Notes: generated from the sequence alone by a model not told the origin. A stretch of DNA of 64,000 nt from Aureimonas altamirensis (GCF_023702225.1 NZ_JAMQCO010000007.1:1-64000), one strand, 5' to 3'. Positions 9,394 through 18,996 are shown, numbered from the stretch's first letter. Program-made: numbers and translations.

Positions 9394-11454
9394 TCATCCC
9401 ATAGTCCACATATCAATTATCTGCGGAATGTATGGGAGCAAAGACTCGACGGTCAAAGCACCGTTCTGGACTAATGGTTGAAGCGATGATTCCAGAACGA
9501 TCGCGATGTCCGCGTAGGAGGTTTCCCCTTGGAATGCCAAGCCAAACGGAAACAGTGTGGAGCCATCACCAGTGGCGAATACGCCCTCTTTAAATCCTGC
9601 TAATGCACCCGGAAGATTGAACTTGTCATCAACATAGAAGGTGTCTTCCAGACCGAAGTTCAAAATCTTTGCATAAGTATCTTTAATCTTCCAGTTGTCG
9701 GTAGCTGGATCCAGATCCGAGACGACAAAAGAATACTTATCGCCTGCAGCGTCGAAATTTTGGTAAATTTGGTTTCCAGGATTGTCCGACGCCGGGTCGG
9801 TAAGATCGAGCCACTTCTGCGTCGTCATCAGGGCACCGGTAGCGTTGTCCACCTTCTGTGCCAGAACGCCGCTGCTGCCCTGGTTCCAGACCCCTGGCGT
9901 AATGGTGCCGAACGTCGTCGAGAAGGCCGTGCTGGCGACACCCGAAATCGCACCGGTCAACGCGCCGGCCGAAACTTCCAGCCGGTAGTTGGAAGACAGG
10001 TCGAGATCGAAGGTGGGATCGATGACAAGCAGGACTTGTCCATCGACGCGTTGGATACTGACGCCCGGATGCAGGCCGGACAGGGAGATCGTCTGCGTAT
10101 GGTTTTCGTTCTCGCCCTGGTAGCCCGCTCCGCCGGCCCCTGAACCGCCCAGATCGGTGATCGTCACGCTGCCGGATCCGCTGAAATTGACGTCTTGATT
10201 CAGAACCAGCACGAGATTGCTTCGCACGTCGAAATTCGTGATGTTCGAGAAGGAAGCACTCATCGTGGGTGCCGACTGTATGTTCAGGGCGAAGGTATCC
10301 GACACCGTCAGCGAGCCATCGGATGCCGTAACCTTGACGTCGATGGCGCCGGCAACACCGCTGACGGACGTTGCATGGAACGCACCGGTTGCGGAGTTGA
10401 ACGTCAGCCAATTGGGCAAAGCCGATCCGTTGTCGAGCGTCGCCGTATAGCTGAATGTCGTCCCACCATCCGGATCATGGAATGTATTGGCTGGAACGGT
10501 GAAGTCGAAGGCTTGGCCGATGACGGCGGTCTGATCTGCGAGTGCGTTCGCAAGTACGGGCGTTTCGTTCACATTCGTCAGATGAACGACGATATTCTGC
10601 GTCGAATGGTTGCCGGCACTATCGGTTGCCTGCACCACGATTGCATAACTACCGTCTGTGTTCGAGTCGCTTGGGCTTTCGAAATTCTGAGGTGTGACGA
10701 AGGTCAACTGACCTTGGCTCGTCAGATTGAAGAGCGCGCCGTCGCCGGACATGGGGTTGAGCGTCCAGGTGACGTCATGTGCGTCAGTAGCTGCCAACTG
10801 CCCGACGACGGTGCTGTTTTCAGATGCATTGAGACTGGTTGTCGTGATGACGGGCGCGGTGTTGTCGAGGGCATAGGCTGCAGTCGCACTCGACGTGCCC
10901 GCCCAGTTTTGGTGACTGATCTTCCCTTCTACGGTGCCGGATACCGAGGAAATCGAGAACTGTGTTCCATCCACGCTGCCAGGCGCCGTGCTTACAAAAT
11001 ACAACGTGTTGGAATTGCTTCCACTTTCATAATCCGCCGTTACGGCCACACCGTTGATCACGAAGGTGATTTGAGGCGTGTTGGGCACGATCACGTCCTC
11101 AGAGAAGACGACTTCGAACGTCAGCGAGTTACCCCCTTTGCCGACATAGAGGTTATCGTCCGCGTCATAGGCCGTGAAGCTGGTAATTGTCGGCGCGGCG
11201 ACCACGGCGAGATTGAATGTCTGCGAGGCGAAGAGGCCGGCCTGGTCAGTCGCCGTGACCGTATAGTTGGTCGGTCCGGAAGCAACAGTTGGCGTTCCGG
11301 AGATTATGCCCGTCTGCGCGTCCAAATGAAGACCTGCAGGCAACGTGCCGGAAGTGACCGAATAGGTCCGAGTGTCATCGACATCGACATCGCTAAAGGC
11401 GCCCGCCAGCGCCAGGGTCCAACTGCTCTGGTTCGTGACCGCCGTTTGCGCCAA
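9394..11454 (-). CDS. Giant adhesin, C-terminal part after a frameshift (Ig/SwmB/cadherin modules)
   Basis: This is a 686-codon frame whose only possible start is TTG at 11454, and that TTG lies inside a conserved module. It is best read as the frameshifted continuation of the gene upstream. It opens with a putative Ig domain (residues about 3-86; T-L-P-A-G-L-x-L-D-A-x-T-G-x-I-S-G-T-P core). A SwmB-like domain (about 93-205), a cadherin-like domain (about 206-300), another Ig-like domain (about 301-395) and a unique C-terminus follow. The first three domains duplicate the order in the preceding 305 residues of the upstream frame. The C-terminus (I-A-I-V-L-E-S-S-L near the end) could carry a type I secretion signal; this is inferred. 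The next gene starts 92 bp downstream. If the shift is real, the upstream product loses this C-terminus and could not be secreted normally. Confidence 0.75.
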   Translation of the reverse strand: MAQTAVTNQSSWTLALAGAFSDVDVDDTRTYSVTSGTLPAGLHLDAQTGIISGTPTVASGPTNYTVTATDQAGLFASQTFNLAVVAAPTITSFTAYDADDNLYVGKGGNSLTFEVVFSEDVIVPNTPQITFVINGVAVTADYESGSNSNTLYFVSTAPGSVDGTQFSISSVSGTVEGKISHQNWAGTSSATAAYALDNTAPVITTTSLNASENSTVVGQLAATDAHDVTWTLNPMSGDGALFNLTSQGQLTFVTPQNFESPSDSNTDGSYAIVVQATDSAGNHSTQNIVVHLTNVNETPVLANALADQTAVIGQAFDFTVPANTFHDPDGGTTFSYTATLDNGSALPNWLTFNSATGAFHATSVSGVAGAIDVKVTASDGSLTVSDTFALNIQSAPTMSASFSNITNFDVRSNLVLVLNQDVNFSGSGSVTITDLGGSGAGGAGYQGENENHTQTISLSGLHPGVSIQRVDGQVLLVIDPTFDLDLSSNYRLEVSAGALTGAISGVASTAFSTTFGTITPGVWNQGSSGVLAQKVDNATGALMTTQKWLDLTDPASDNPGNQIYQNFDAAGDKYSFVVSDLDPATDNWKIKDTYAKILNFGLEDTFYVDDKFNLPGALAGFKEGVFATGDGSTLFPFGLAFQGETSYADIAIVLESSLQPLVQNGALTVESLLPYIPQIIDMWTMG

Positions 11455-14400
11455 TCTGCCCTGTGGCGACCGGAGCCTCGTTCACATTCGTCAAGTGGAC
11501 GGAGATGGTCTGCGTCGAGCTGTTGCCGGCGGTATCCGTTGCGGTGACATCCAGCAAATATTCGCGGTCTGCGTTTCCATCGGATGGGGACTCGAAGTTT
11601 TGTGCGGATCTGAACGCCAACGCGCCCTGGCTCGTCAGATTGAAGAGCGCGCCATCTCCGGACACGGAGTTGAGCGTCCAGCTGATGTTATGCGAATCCG
11701 TTGCAGCCAATTGACCGACGACGGTGCCATTTTCAGCCGCACTGAAGCTCGTGGTCGTGATGGTGGGCGCAGCGTTGTCCAGGTCATAGGCGCCGATCGC
11801 ACTGGTAGAGCCTACCCAATTCTGGTTGCTGACGCCTCCCGTGACCGTGCCGGACACCGAAGCAACCGAGAACTGCGTCCCATTCACGCTGCCCGGCGCC
11901 GTACCCGTGAAATACAGCGTGCCGGAACCGCTCCCGAGTTGATAGGTCGCGGTAACGGCCACGCCGCCGATCACAAAATTGATCTCGGGTGTCCCTGTGA
12001 CGTTTACGGTCTCAGAGAAAACCACCTTGAAGGTCAGTGATGTCCCCCCCTTGCCGACGGCAGTGTCCCCAACAGCATCATAAACGGTGAAACTGGAGAT
12101 CGTCGGGGCGGATACCACGGCAAGGTTGAACGTCTGCGAGACGTAAAGGCCGCCCCGATCGGTTGCCGTGACCGTGTAGGGAGTAGCGGTTGAATCCCTG
12201 AGGGGCGTGCCGGAGATAACGCCGGTCTGCGCGTCGAGCTGAAGCCCCGCCGGCAAAGTGCCGGATGTGATCGAATAGGTACGAGTGTCTCCCTGGTCGA
12301 CATCGCTGAAGTAGTTTGCCAGCGCAAGAGACCAGCCGCTCTGGTTCGTGACCGCCGTTTGGCCATCAATATGGCCCTCGGCAACCGGGGCATCGTTCCT
12401 ATCGTCGATGGCGATCGCGATCGTTTGCGTTGAGGCGTTGCCGACCGCGTCGATTGCCGTGACCTGAACAGAATAAGAGCTCTTCACCTCGAAGTTCGGC
12501 GCGCCGACGAACGTCAACGTACCGTCAAAGCCGAGCGTAAAGGCGGCTGCATCGGTCCCTGAAAGATTGGTCCAAGTGACCGGACCATGAGCCTCGCTAG
12601 CGGTGAGCGAAACGCTGGGCGGTATCGGGTTGGCGGCCGTCGATTCACCGACACGGTAGGAATGCTCGATGGCAGGCGGAACAGTATCGACCGAGAAATC
12701 GAGCGACATGCCAGCGGAGCCGGCAGCGCCGCCGACCACCTTGATACGGGCGTGGACCGAATGCGCGCCATCCTGCAGGTAGACCGAAGGAGTGTAGCTC
12801 CATTGATTCTCGTTGACCGTCGCCACACCCAGAAGGACCTGCCCATCGTAAATGACGACCGCCATGCCCGCGACGAGTACGCCGTCGATGGTGCCGGATA
12901 TGGTCGGCATCGGATCATCGATAGCGCTACCGACGCCTACGGGACCGGTAATGTTCCCAACGTGATCGGACACGCCGGGGCGCGTGGAAGCGCTGACGAT
13001 GGCATCGATCTGGTTCGCATCGAGCACGGCAGCCTGCAATGAGGTCATCGCCCCCAGTTGAGCGTCCGTCATCCCGTGCAGTTGTGCAGGTGTCAGAGCG
13101 GAAACCTGGGCCGTACTCATTGCCGAAACGGTTCCAGTCGGAAGACCGGAGATCGCCGATGCAGATAACGCAGCGATCGTCTCAAGGCTGAATTCGCTTA
13201 TCTCCACGTTGGAAACTGTCGCAAGATGCAATGCGGACAAACCCGAAGCCTGTACTGGGCCGATTGCATGGAGTTGATTGCTCGAAAATGCAGAAAACTG
13301 ATCGACATCAAGCGATGCGATCTGTGCTGCGGTCATCTGCGCGACAGCAGCGACGGAGATGTGGGATATCTGTGACGCGGAAAAATGATCAAGCTGCGCT
13401 GCAGAGAATCCCGCAAACGCTGCCGGTAACAAAGCAGCGACCTGGCTGATGGAAAACTGCTCGATCTGCGAGCCTTGGAAGGCGGCCACCTGCGAAGCGG
13501 TGAGCGCCGCAAACTGAGCGGTCGTCATGTCGTGGATCTGGTCAACCGTAATCGATCCGATAGCCGCTACGGAAATACTTGAGATGATCGAGGCATTGAG
13601 CGACGCGAATGCCGATGGCTGCAGCTCAACGATCATGTCAGACGTAAGCACGGCCACCTGCGCAGCACTGAGGCCGCCGACCTGCCCCGCCGACAAGGAA
13701 GCGAGTTCGCTACTGGAGAGAGTCGCGAACTGGGTGACGGGAATACGCCCCATATCGGAGCTCGCGACGTCACCCACCTGACTGACGTCGAAAACGAGCG
13801 CCTCCCCGACGACATAGGACGTTATCTCGTCCGGCATAATGGCCTTGACCGTCAGCGAATGCCGCCCGCCGGCCATCTCGATCCGAGGCGTCAATGTCCA
13901 GGAGGTTCCATCTCCGGATACCGTTGCCTCGCCCAGATAGACATCGCCCTCGTAGACATGGAGCTTAACGCCCGCAGCGATCTTGGAACGGATCTGACCG
14001 CCGATGGTGGGCATGTTCCTGATCGATATGGCCAGCTGGGGGAGCGAGACGTAAGAAGTGTCGCTATCCGTGTAGGTCGACCACAACTGCAACTTGCTCA
14101 GGGCAGAAAGCTGAGAATCGCTGAAAAGGGATGTGTTGAGCGCGGCAAGCGCCGACGGCGACAGAACCGAAAGCTGGTCCAGCGTAAATGCCGCCGCCTG
14201 CGTTGCGGACAGCGCGCGAACGGCGTCGGCGGACAGTGCTGCGACCTGCGAGAGGGAAACCTGCGCGATCTCGCCGACAGCTTTTTGGGAAAAGCTCTGC
14301 GTCGCGCTGCCGGCGGCCGACACGGCCGACGCCACCGCTGCATCGGCCGCCGCCATGCCGGCCAGCAACTGACCGGACGCGTCCGCAACCTTTGCCCCCG

Positions 14401-15775
14401 CAATCCTGAGCGCGACGATCCGATCCGTATCGCCGGAAGCGACCGCGGATGCAACTTTTGCGAGGTAGTCGCCACCGGCATACAGCTTGTCCAGGCCCGA
14501 CAGCGCGGCAAGGGCCACGCCGACTGCATTGGCGCCGGCATTCGGCGACCCGTCCTGGTTGATGACGGCGATTGCCGGTTGGGTCGCGTCGCCATCCAGC
14601 CCGAAGGCTTTCGCGACTTTCAGATTGATCGCATTCACCTGGGCGGCGGTCAAATTTCCTGCCGTCAGCGATGAGAGGCCATCATCTCCCGAAGCCAACC
14701 CGAGTTCACGCACGGCGAGTTCGGAGATGGGGTTGACGGAAATCCTGATCGTCTGGATTCCGGAAGCGGAGACGAACATCGTCCGCAGATCTCCGACCAG
14801 GTCCTTCTGGGCGCCTGTCGCCTCGTCCGCGTAGTCGTTACCGGCATCCTTATCGACGACGCGCGCGAGCACGGGGCCGGTGTAGCTACCGGAATAGCTG
14901 AGCACGAACGTCCCGTCCGATGCGACGGCCACCGGCCCGGAAAGGACCGTTCCGTCCGCCCGATAAAGGGTAACCGACAGGCCGTTTCCACTGACGACCG
15001 GACCCGCTACGACGGAGCCATAGACCGTCACGGTCTGATCCACGGGTGTCGGGGTCGGCACAGGTGCAGGTGCGGCACCTCCCGAACCGCCGCCGCCGCC
15101 GCCCGCGGCCACCGCGACGAGACCGCCGACTGCGGCGAGCATGCCGAGCGGAAGAGCCGGTCCATGGGACATGAGACCGGCAATACCGGAGCCGACCGAT
15201 GCGTGAGTATCGGCACCGTTCGACGCCTCCACGGACACGCTGCCGAAATAGTGACCGTAGCTTTCCACGAGTTCGGCGACAGAGCCCGCTCCGCCGAGCG
15301 AATAGACGAGGCGCGCATCGCCACCGCCCAGTGCATGCCCCTGCGTTGCGGTACCTAGTACGGTCCACCCGCCGGAACTGCTGGGCAACTCCAGGCCGCA
15401 CAGACCGTCATCGCAGACGGAATAGAATTTGTCGAAGACGATTCGCGTATCCTTGCCGAGCATCAGGATCAGGTCCGAATCCGCCTTGCCGTCGGCGCGA
15501 ACCGCTGCGACCTCGGAAATGTCCTCGATGATCCTGTCGCCACCGACGAGCTTGCGCTCCATGATCCGGTAACGACGCCCGGCTACCGGCCTGACCGTCT
15601 TCGCTCCACCTGCAGATACGTCGATACTGTCGACGCCGTCGAAGACGACATATCCAAGGACACGAACCCCATCGGCCGGCGCTGTACCCCCGCTGCGATT
15701 CGCGCCGTCGGCTGTTGAAGTTGAACCGCTTTTCCCAACCAAGTTGCCACTGCTGGTTTTTTTGGAATTCGTCAT
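11393..15775 (-). CDS. Giant adhesin, N-terminal part (BapA-like prefix, octapeptide repeats, Ig/cadherin modules), frameshifted at 3' end
   Basis: ATG at 15775 is chosen over the in-frame TTG two codons earlier. In order (numbered from the TTG): an N-terminal domain about 40-210 with a D-L-I-L-M-L-G-K-D-T-R-I strand pattern and a hydrophobic stretch 211-226 running into poly-Gly, like the BapA-type prefix. Then a beta-rich domain (250-370); a first octapeptide block (509-561); an Ig-like domain (590-668); 31 perfect octads (681-928); a second Ig-like domain (955-1033); cadherin-like (1035-1133); putative Ig (1139-1223); SwmB-like (1230-1339); and cadherin-like (1340-1437). After residue 1443 the reading frame leaves the homologous sequence and stops 19 codons later, while the expected continuation resumes in another frame at 11448. 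The intact protein would have about 2,125 residues. No Sec signal peptide is seen. The role is presumed adhesion or biofilm formation. Confidence 0.8.
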   Translation of the reverse strand: MTNSKKTSSGNLVGKSGSTSTADGANRSGGTAPADGVRVLGYVVFDGVDSIDVSAGGAKTVRPVAGRRYRIMERKLVGGDRIIEDISEVAAVRADGKADSDLILMLGKDTRIVFDKFYSVCDDGLCGLELPSSSGGWTVLGTATQGHALGGGDARLVYSLGGAGSVAELVESYGHYFGSVSVEASNGADTHASVGSGIAGLMSHGPALPLGMLAAVGGLVAVAAGGGGGGSGGAAPAPVPTPTPVDQTVTVYGSVVAGPVVSGNGLSVTLYRADGTVLSGPVAVASDGTFVLSYSGSYTGPVLARVVDKDAGNDYADEATGAQKDLVGDLRTMFVSASGIQTIRISVNPISELAVRELGLASGDDGLSSLTAGNLTAAQVNAINLKVAKAFGLDGDATQPAIAVINQDGSPNAGANAVGVALAALSGLDKLYAGGDYLAKVASAVASGDTDRIVALRIAGAKVADASGQLLAGMAAADAAVASAVSAAGSATQSFSQKAVGEIAQVSLSQVAALSADAVRALSATQAAAFTLDQLSVLSPSALAALNTSLFSDSQLSALSKLQLWSTYTDSDTSYVSLPQLAISIRNMPTIGGQIRSKIAAGVKLHVYEGDVYLGEATVSGDGTSWTLTPRIEMAGGRHSLTVKAIMPDEITSYVVGEALVFDVSQVGDVASSDMGRIPVTQFATLSSSELASLSAGQVGGLSAAQVAVLTSDMIVELQPSAFASLNASIISSISVAAIGSITVDQIHDMTTAQFAALTASQVAAFQGSQIEQFSISQVAALLPAAFAGFSAAQLDHFSASQISHISVAAVAQMTAAQIASLDVDQFSAFSSNQLHAIGPVQASGLSALHLATVSNVEISEFSLETIAALSASAISGLPTGTVSAMSTAQVSALTPAQLHGMTDAQLGAMTSLQAAVLDANQIDAIVSASTRPGVSDHVGNITGPVGVGSAIDDPMPTISGTIDGVLVAGMAVVIYDGQVLLGVATVNENQWSYTPSVYLQDGAHSVHARIKVVGGAAGSAGMSLDFSVDTVPPAIEHSYRVGESTAANPIPPSVSLTASEAHGPVTWTNLSGTDAAAFTLGFDGTLTFVGAPNFEVKSSYSVQVTAIDAVGNASTQTIAIAIDDRNDAPVAEGHIDGQTAVTNQSGWSLALANYFSDVDQGDTRTYSITSGTLPAGLQLDAQTGVISGTPLRDSTATPYTVTATDRGGLYVSQTFNLAVVSAPTISSFTVYDAVGDTAVGKGGTSLTFKVVFSETVNVTGTPEINFVIGGVAVTATYQLGSGSGTLYFTGTAPGSVNGTQFSVASVSGTVTGGVSNQNWVGSTSAIGAYDLDNAAPTITTTSFSAAENGTVVGQLAATDSHNISWTLNSVSGDGALFNLTSQGALAFRSAQNFESPSDGNADREYLLDVTATDTAGNSSTQTISVHLTNVNEAPVATGQIGANGGHEPEQLDPGAGGRL
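12998..13741 (-). repeat. 31 uninterrupted 24-bp (octapeptide) coding repeats
   Basis: The stretch translates into 31 consecutive eight-residue units with no insertion or deletion. The pattern is [S/T]-x-x-Q-[V/I/L/F]-x-x-[L/F/M/I/V]. Position 8 is hydrophobic in 31 of 31 units, position 5 is aliphatic or Phe in 29 of 31 (Ala in two), and position 4 is Gln in 19. Codons differ widely between units, so the period is kept by protein-level selection rather than recent duplication. It probably forms a regular solenoid rod, which is inference. Confidence 0.9.
14099..14257 (-). repeat. Short octapeptide repeat block (6 units, one 5-residue interruption)
   Basis: Five consecutive units of the same type as the 31-unit block (S-L-S-Q-V-A-A-L, S-A-D-A-V-R-A-L and so on) are followed by a five-residue partial unit and one more full unit, S-D-S-Q-L-S-A-L. 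An Ig-like domain follows it, just as one follows the long block. Confidence 0.8.
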
Positions 15776-15812
15776 CTTCAACTCGCGATCTAGGGTTTAC
15801 ACATCAGCGTAC

Positions 15813-15842
15813 ATGATAAGCAGAAATACGGATATTTTTCAA
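15813..15842 (-). promoter_or_regulatory. Candidate sigma-70-type promoter of the adhesin operon
   Basis: On the minus strand TTGAAA (15842-15837) and TATCAT (15818-15813) are separated by 18 bp, each five of six to the consensus. They lie in an AT-rich stretch 38 bp upstream of the ATG at 15775. The predicted start is near 15806. Confidence 0.45.
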
Positions 15843-15929
15843 CCTAGTACATATTTTTGATATCATATAAATGTCTATGAAATGCTGGGTTGCATCTCTT
15901 TCGCAAAGTGAAACGGACGCGCGAAAACA

Positions 15930-15970
15930 GGTCCGCCGACGCGCTTCGGTTTGAAACGCGTCGGCGGACC
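15930..15970 (-). terminator. Rho-independent terminator after the 16,018 gene
   Basis: A perfect 14-bp inverted repeat (15930-15943 and 15957-15970) has a 13-nt loop. On the minus strand it is followed by TGTTTT. It separates the membrane-protein gene upstream from the adhesin promoter. Confidence 0.7.
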
Positions 15971-16017
15971 GGAGATCGCTCTAATGAATTGGATTCAATG
16001 CGGGCCTTCAGCAGCCC

Positions 16018-17478
16018 TCAGGTGCGTGCGTCCCAGGCCGCAAGCGCCTCGCGGAAGGCTGCCTCGCCCTCCGCTCCCTTTTCGATGGACAGCAGCGCCC
16101 TCTGGCCCGTCTCGTAGGCGAGCGGAACGTCGATCCACTTTTCGTTTGCCATCAGCGACAGGTTGTCCTGCACCGCCTGCTGCAGATCGTTCAGCGCGAT
16201 CCAGAAAAATCCATCCGAAATCTTGCCCGCAACGCCGATCAAGGGGCTTCCCCTGTCCTGCTCGGTGGGCTTGAACGCCAGACGCTGGACGTTGGCGATC
16301 TCGCCGCCAGGGAAGTTCTCGGGTACATCGAACATCATCTCGATGACATGACTGGCCGGCAGCGACGCGTCTGCGTTGCGACGGATCGTCATCGTCATGG
16401 TGACGCTGGTATCGGGGATCTGCACCACGGCACGTACGGCAGGCTCCGGCGGCTGCCCATCGGCCGGTGCTTCCTGGACGACACTCCAGCGCACATTACC
16501 CTGATGCTGCGCGCCCGGCGTATCGTTGAAACGCTCTTCGTAGAACACGGCCACTTCCGCCCCCTCGGGAACGGCAGCCCCTGCGGCAGGCGCCGGCTGC
16601 CCGGGCGGCGTCGCGGGCGGCGGCGCCGTCGTCGGCGCCTCGGAAGCGGCGGCAACGTCGGTGCCTTCATCGAAGGCATTGGCCGTGGACGTGCCCGGGC
16701 CTGGATCCGTTTCCGTGCCGTCAGGCAGAAGGCGCTGCGTATAGTCGCGAGCTCCCGGCTCGGGCGTGGCGGCAGCCGGTGGCGCTTCGGCGGCGCCCTC
16801 CGCCGGCGGCGTCGCCTCTGGCGGCGTTTCGGCGACGGATGCGTCGGGCGTTTCGCCGCTGTCCGTCCCCTCGATGGGTTGCTCCGCGGTCTGGACATCC
16901 TGTCCGCCCCGAGGCAGCAACCCGCCGAAATCATAACCCGAGATGTAGGCTGCGCCCGCACCACCCGCGATCAGCAGCAGTGCGACACCGGCATAAAGGC
17001 CCGTGCGCGATTTCTTCTCCGGCGCAGAGGCCCGCCGCGCGCTCGAATATCGCGGTGCGGCCATATCGGGAGCAGGAATGGCCGTATCCTGCGAATCCTT
17101 GTCCGCACTTCCTTCCGCGCGCCGCGCCTCGCTGCCGGACGGGGACGACGGCCCGATCTCGCCGACCGACTCGGCAGTGCCGGCAGGCGCGGCGGGCGTC
17201 ATCGGCCCGGCGACATGGGGCTCGGCTGCCGGTTCCGGATCGACGTCGTCCTCGGGCTCGGCCTCCAAGGCGTTGTAATGCGCCTCGGTGCGCTGGATCG
17301 CATCCTCTAGAGAATCACGCCTGGCCTGCGCCGCCTCGTCGCCAAGCGGCGGATTTGCGGCGGCGATCTGCCTATCGATGGCCGAGCGCGCCTTGTCGTA
17401 GACTTTGGCGCGCAGCTGCGGGCTCGAGCCGGGCAGACCATCGATGGTCTTTCGAAGAACGGCGCTCAAATCCGCCAT
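16018..17478 (-). CDS. Hypothetical Pro/Glu-rich single-pass membrane protein
   Basis: The product has 486 residues and I do not recognise a named family. Residues 1-72 form a charged, probably helical domain. Residues 73-158 are rich in Ala, Pro and Glu. Residues 160-180 form one transmembrane helix (G-L-Y-A-G-V-A-L-L-L-I-A). Residues 190-315 are again low-complexity Pro/Ala/Thr/Glu linker. About 320-486 are a compact C-terminal domain with a V-F-Y-E-E-R strand and a D-V-P-E-N-F-P-G-G motif, presumably periplasmic. It starts 45 bp after purA on the same strand and may share its transcript. A perfect hairpin ends it. The start has only a weak GAGAG ribosome site. The function is unknown; an envelope role is possible because of the topology. 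Confidence 0.75.
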   Translation of the reverse strand: MADLSAVLRKTIDGLPGSSPQLRAKVYDKARSAIDRQIAAANPPLGDEAAQARRDSLEDAIQRTEAHYNALEAEPEDDVDPEPAAEPHVAGPMTPAAPAGTAESVGEIGPSSPSGSEARRAEGSADKDSQDTAIPAPDMAAPRYSSARRASAPEKKSRTGLYAGVALLLIAGGAGAAYISGYDFGGLLPRGGQDVQTAEQPIEGTDSGETPDASVAETPPEATPPAEGAAEAPPAAATPEPGARDYTQRLLPDGTETDPGPGTSTANAFDEGTDVAAASEAPTTAPPPATPPGQPAPAAGAAVPEGAEVAVFYEERFNDTPGAQHQGNVRWSVVQEAPADGQPPEPAVRAVVQIPDTSVTMTMTIRRNADASLPASHVIEMMFDVPENFPGGEIANVQRLAFKPTEQDRGSPLIGVAGKISDGFFWIALNDLQQAVQDNLSLMANEKWIDVPLAYETGQRALLSIEKGAEGEAAFREALAAWDART

Positions 17479-17522
17479 GGCAATGAGATACTCTCAGCTC
17501 GAATGGGCAATCGTGCTGGAAC

Positions 17523-18815
17523 TTAGTCCTGAAAGGGATCGCGAACAAGTATCGTGTCGTCACGCTCGGGCGAGGTCGACAGAAGCGTCACCGGCGCCCC
17601 GACGAGCTCCTCGATCTCGCGGACATACTTGACGGCCTGAGCCGGAAGATCGCTCCAGGATCGTGCGCCGGCGGTCGTGTCCCGCCAACCCTCGAAGCTG
17701 CGGTAGATCGGACGCACGCGCCTCTGCGCCGCGAGACTGGCCGGAAAATAGTCGATCTGCTGACCATCCAGCTCATAGCCGATGGCGATCTTGATCTCGT
17801 CCAATCCGTCCAGGACGTCGAGCTTCGTCAGGGCGAGGCCGTAGATGCCGTTGATCGCCACCGCCTGGCGCACCAGCACCGCGTCGAACCAGCCGCAGCG
17901 GCGCTTGCGCCCGGTAACCGTGCCGAATTCGTGCCCGCGCTCGCCGAGAAACTGGCCGACCTCGTTGTCCTGTTCGGTCGGGAAAGGCCCCTCGCCCACC
18001 CGGGTCGTATAGGCCTTGGTGATGCCGAGCACGAAACCCGCGGCCGAAGGGCCGAGGCCCGAACCGGCGGCTGCCTGCCCCGCAACCGTGTTTGAGGAGG
18101 TGACGAAGGGATAGGTACCGTGGTCGATATCCAGGAGCGTACCCTGCGCGCCTTCGAACAGGATACGGTCTCCCGCCTTGCGGCGCGCATCGAGAAGCCG
18201 CCACACGCGATCCATATAGGGGGTGATCTCGGCCGCGACCGAGGTCAGTTCATCCAGGATGGCGGACGCCTGGATCTCCGGTTCGCCCAGGCCCCGCCGC
18301 AGCGGGTTGTGGTGGGCGAGCAGACGCTCGATACGCTCCGGCAGGGCGTCGATCTCGGCAAGATCCATCACGCGGATGGCGCGCCGCCCGACCTTGTCCT
18401 CGTAGGCGGGGCCGATGCCGCGCTTGGTTGTTCCGATCTTCGTGCCGCCCGCCGCATTCTCGCGGATGGCATCCAGCTCGCGGTGCAGAGAAAGGATCAG
18501 AGCGGCATTGTCGGCGATGCGCAGCGTCTCGGGCGTGATCGTCAGCCCCTGGTCTTCCAGGCGCTTCTTTTCGGCGACGAAGGCATGCGGGTCGAAGACG
18601 ACGCCATTGCCGATGACGGACAGTTTCCCGCCCCGCGCAACACCCGAGGGAAGCAGGGACAGCTTGTAGGATACACCGTCGACGACGAGCGTATGCCCGG
18701 CATTATGGCCGCCCTGGAAACGCACGACCACGTCGGCCCTCTCCGAGAGCCAGTCGACGATCTTGCCTTTTCCCTCGTCTCCCCACTGGGAGCCGACGAC
18801 AACACAATTGCCCAT
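17523..18815 (-). CDS. purA: Adenylosuccinate synthetase
   Basis: The enzyme converts IMP, aspartate and GTP to adenylosuccinate, the first committed step of AMP synthesis in the cytoplasm. It has 430 residues, the normal bacterial length. The N-terminal GDEGKGK motif (12-18, catalytic Asp13) and His41 in G-G-H-N-A-G-H are present, as are the switch and GTP-binding regions ([10 protein letters not shown] near 330). The ATG at 18815 is preceded by AGGAG. It lies downstream of serA on the same strand, separated by a likely terminator, so it probably has its own promoter in the 181-bp gap. Confidence 0.97.
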   Translation of the reverse strand: MGNCVVVGSQWGDEGKGKIVDWLSERADVVVRFQGGHNAGHTLVVDGVSYKLSLLPSGVARGGKLSVIGNGVVFDPHAFVAEKKRLEDQGLTITPETLRIADNAALILSLHRELDAIRENAAGGTKIGTTKRGIGPAYEDKVGRRAIRVMDLAEIDALPERIERLLAHHNPLRRGLGEPEIQASAILDELTSVAAEITPYMDRVWRLLDARRKAGDRILFEGAQGTLLDIDHGTYPFVTSSNTVAGQAAAGSGLGPSAAGFVLGITKAYTTRVGEGPFPTEQDNEVGQFLGERGHEFGTVTGRKRRCGWFDAVLVRQAVAINGIYGLALTKLDVLDGLDEIKIAIGYELDGQQIDYFPASLAAQRRVRPIYRSFEGWRDTTAGARSWSDLPAQAVKYVREIEELVGAPVTLLSTSPERDDTILVRDPFQD

Positions 18816-18933
18816 GAATTCTCCTGCGGGGGCGAGCGCCCCATTCGATCCCGTCGCTGCCCAAGGTGCCCCGCCAACGGCGGGACAGGCGTTGCCCGGC
18901 GACAGCCCCCGAGCAAACGCGCGCGACTATAGA

Positions 18934-18973
18934 GAAACCCGGCCCGCGATGCGAGAGCCGAAGGCCGGGTTTC
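18934..18973 (-). terminator. Probable serA terminator
   Basis: An 11-bp perfect inverted repeat (18934-18944 and 18963-18973) lies 24 bp after the serA stop. It is followed on the minus strand by TCTCTATAG, so the T-run is weak. Confidence 0.55.
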
Positions 18974-18996
18974 CTGCCAAATGCGGCCGCTTCGTC

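Noticed and set aside
11448-11454. TTG at 11454 as a genuine start for a separate 686-residue protein
   Set aside because: It lies in the middle of a module duplicated upstream, has no ribosome site, and the homology continues across it from the other frame.
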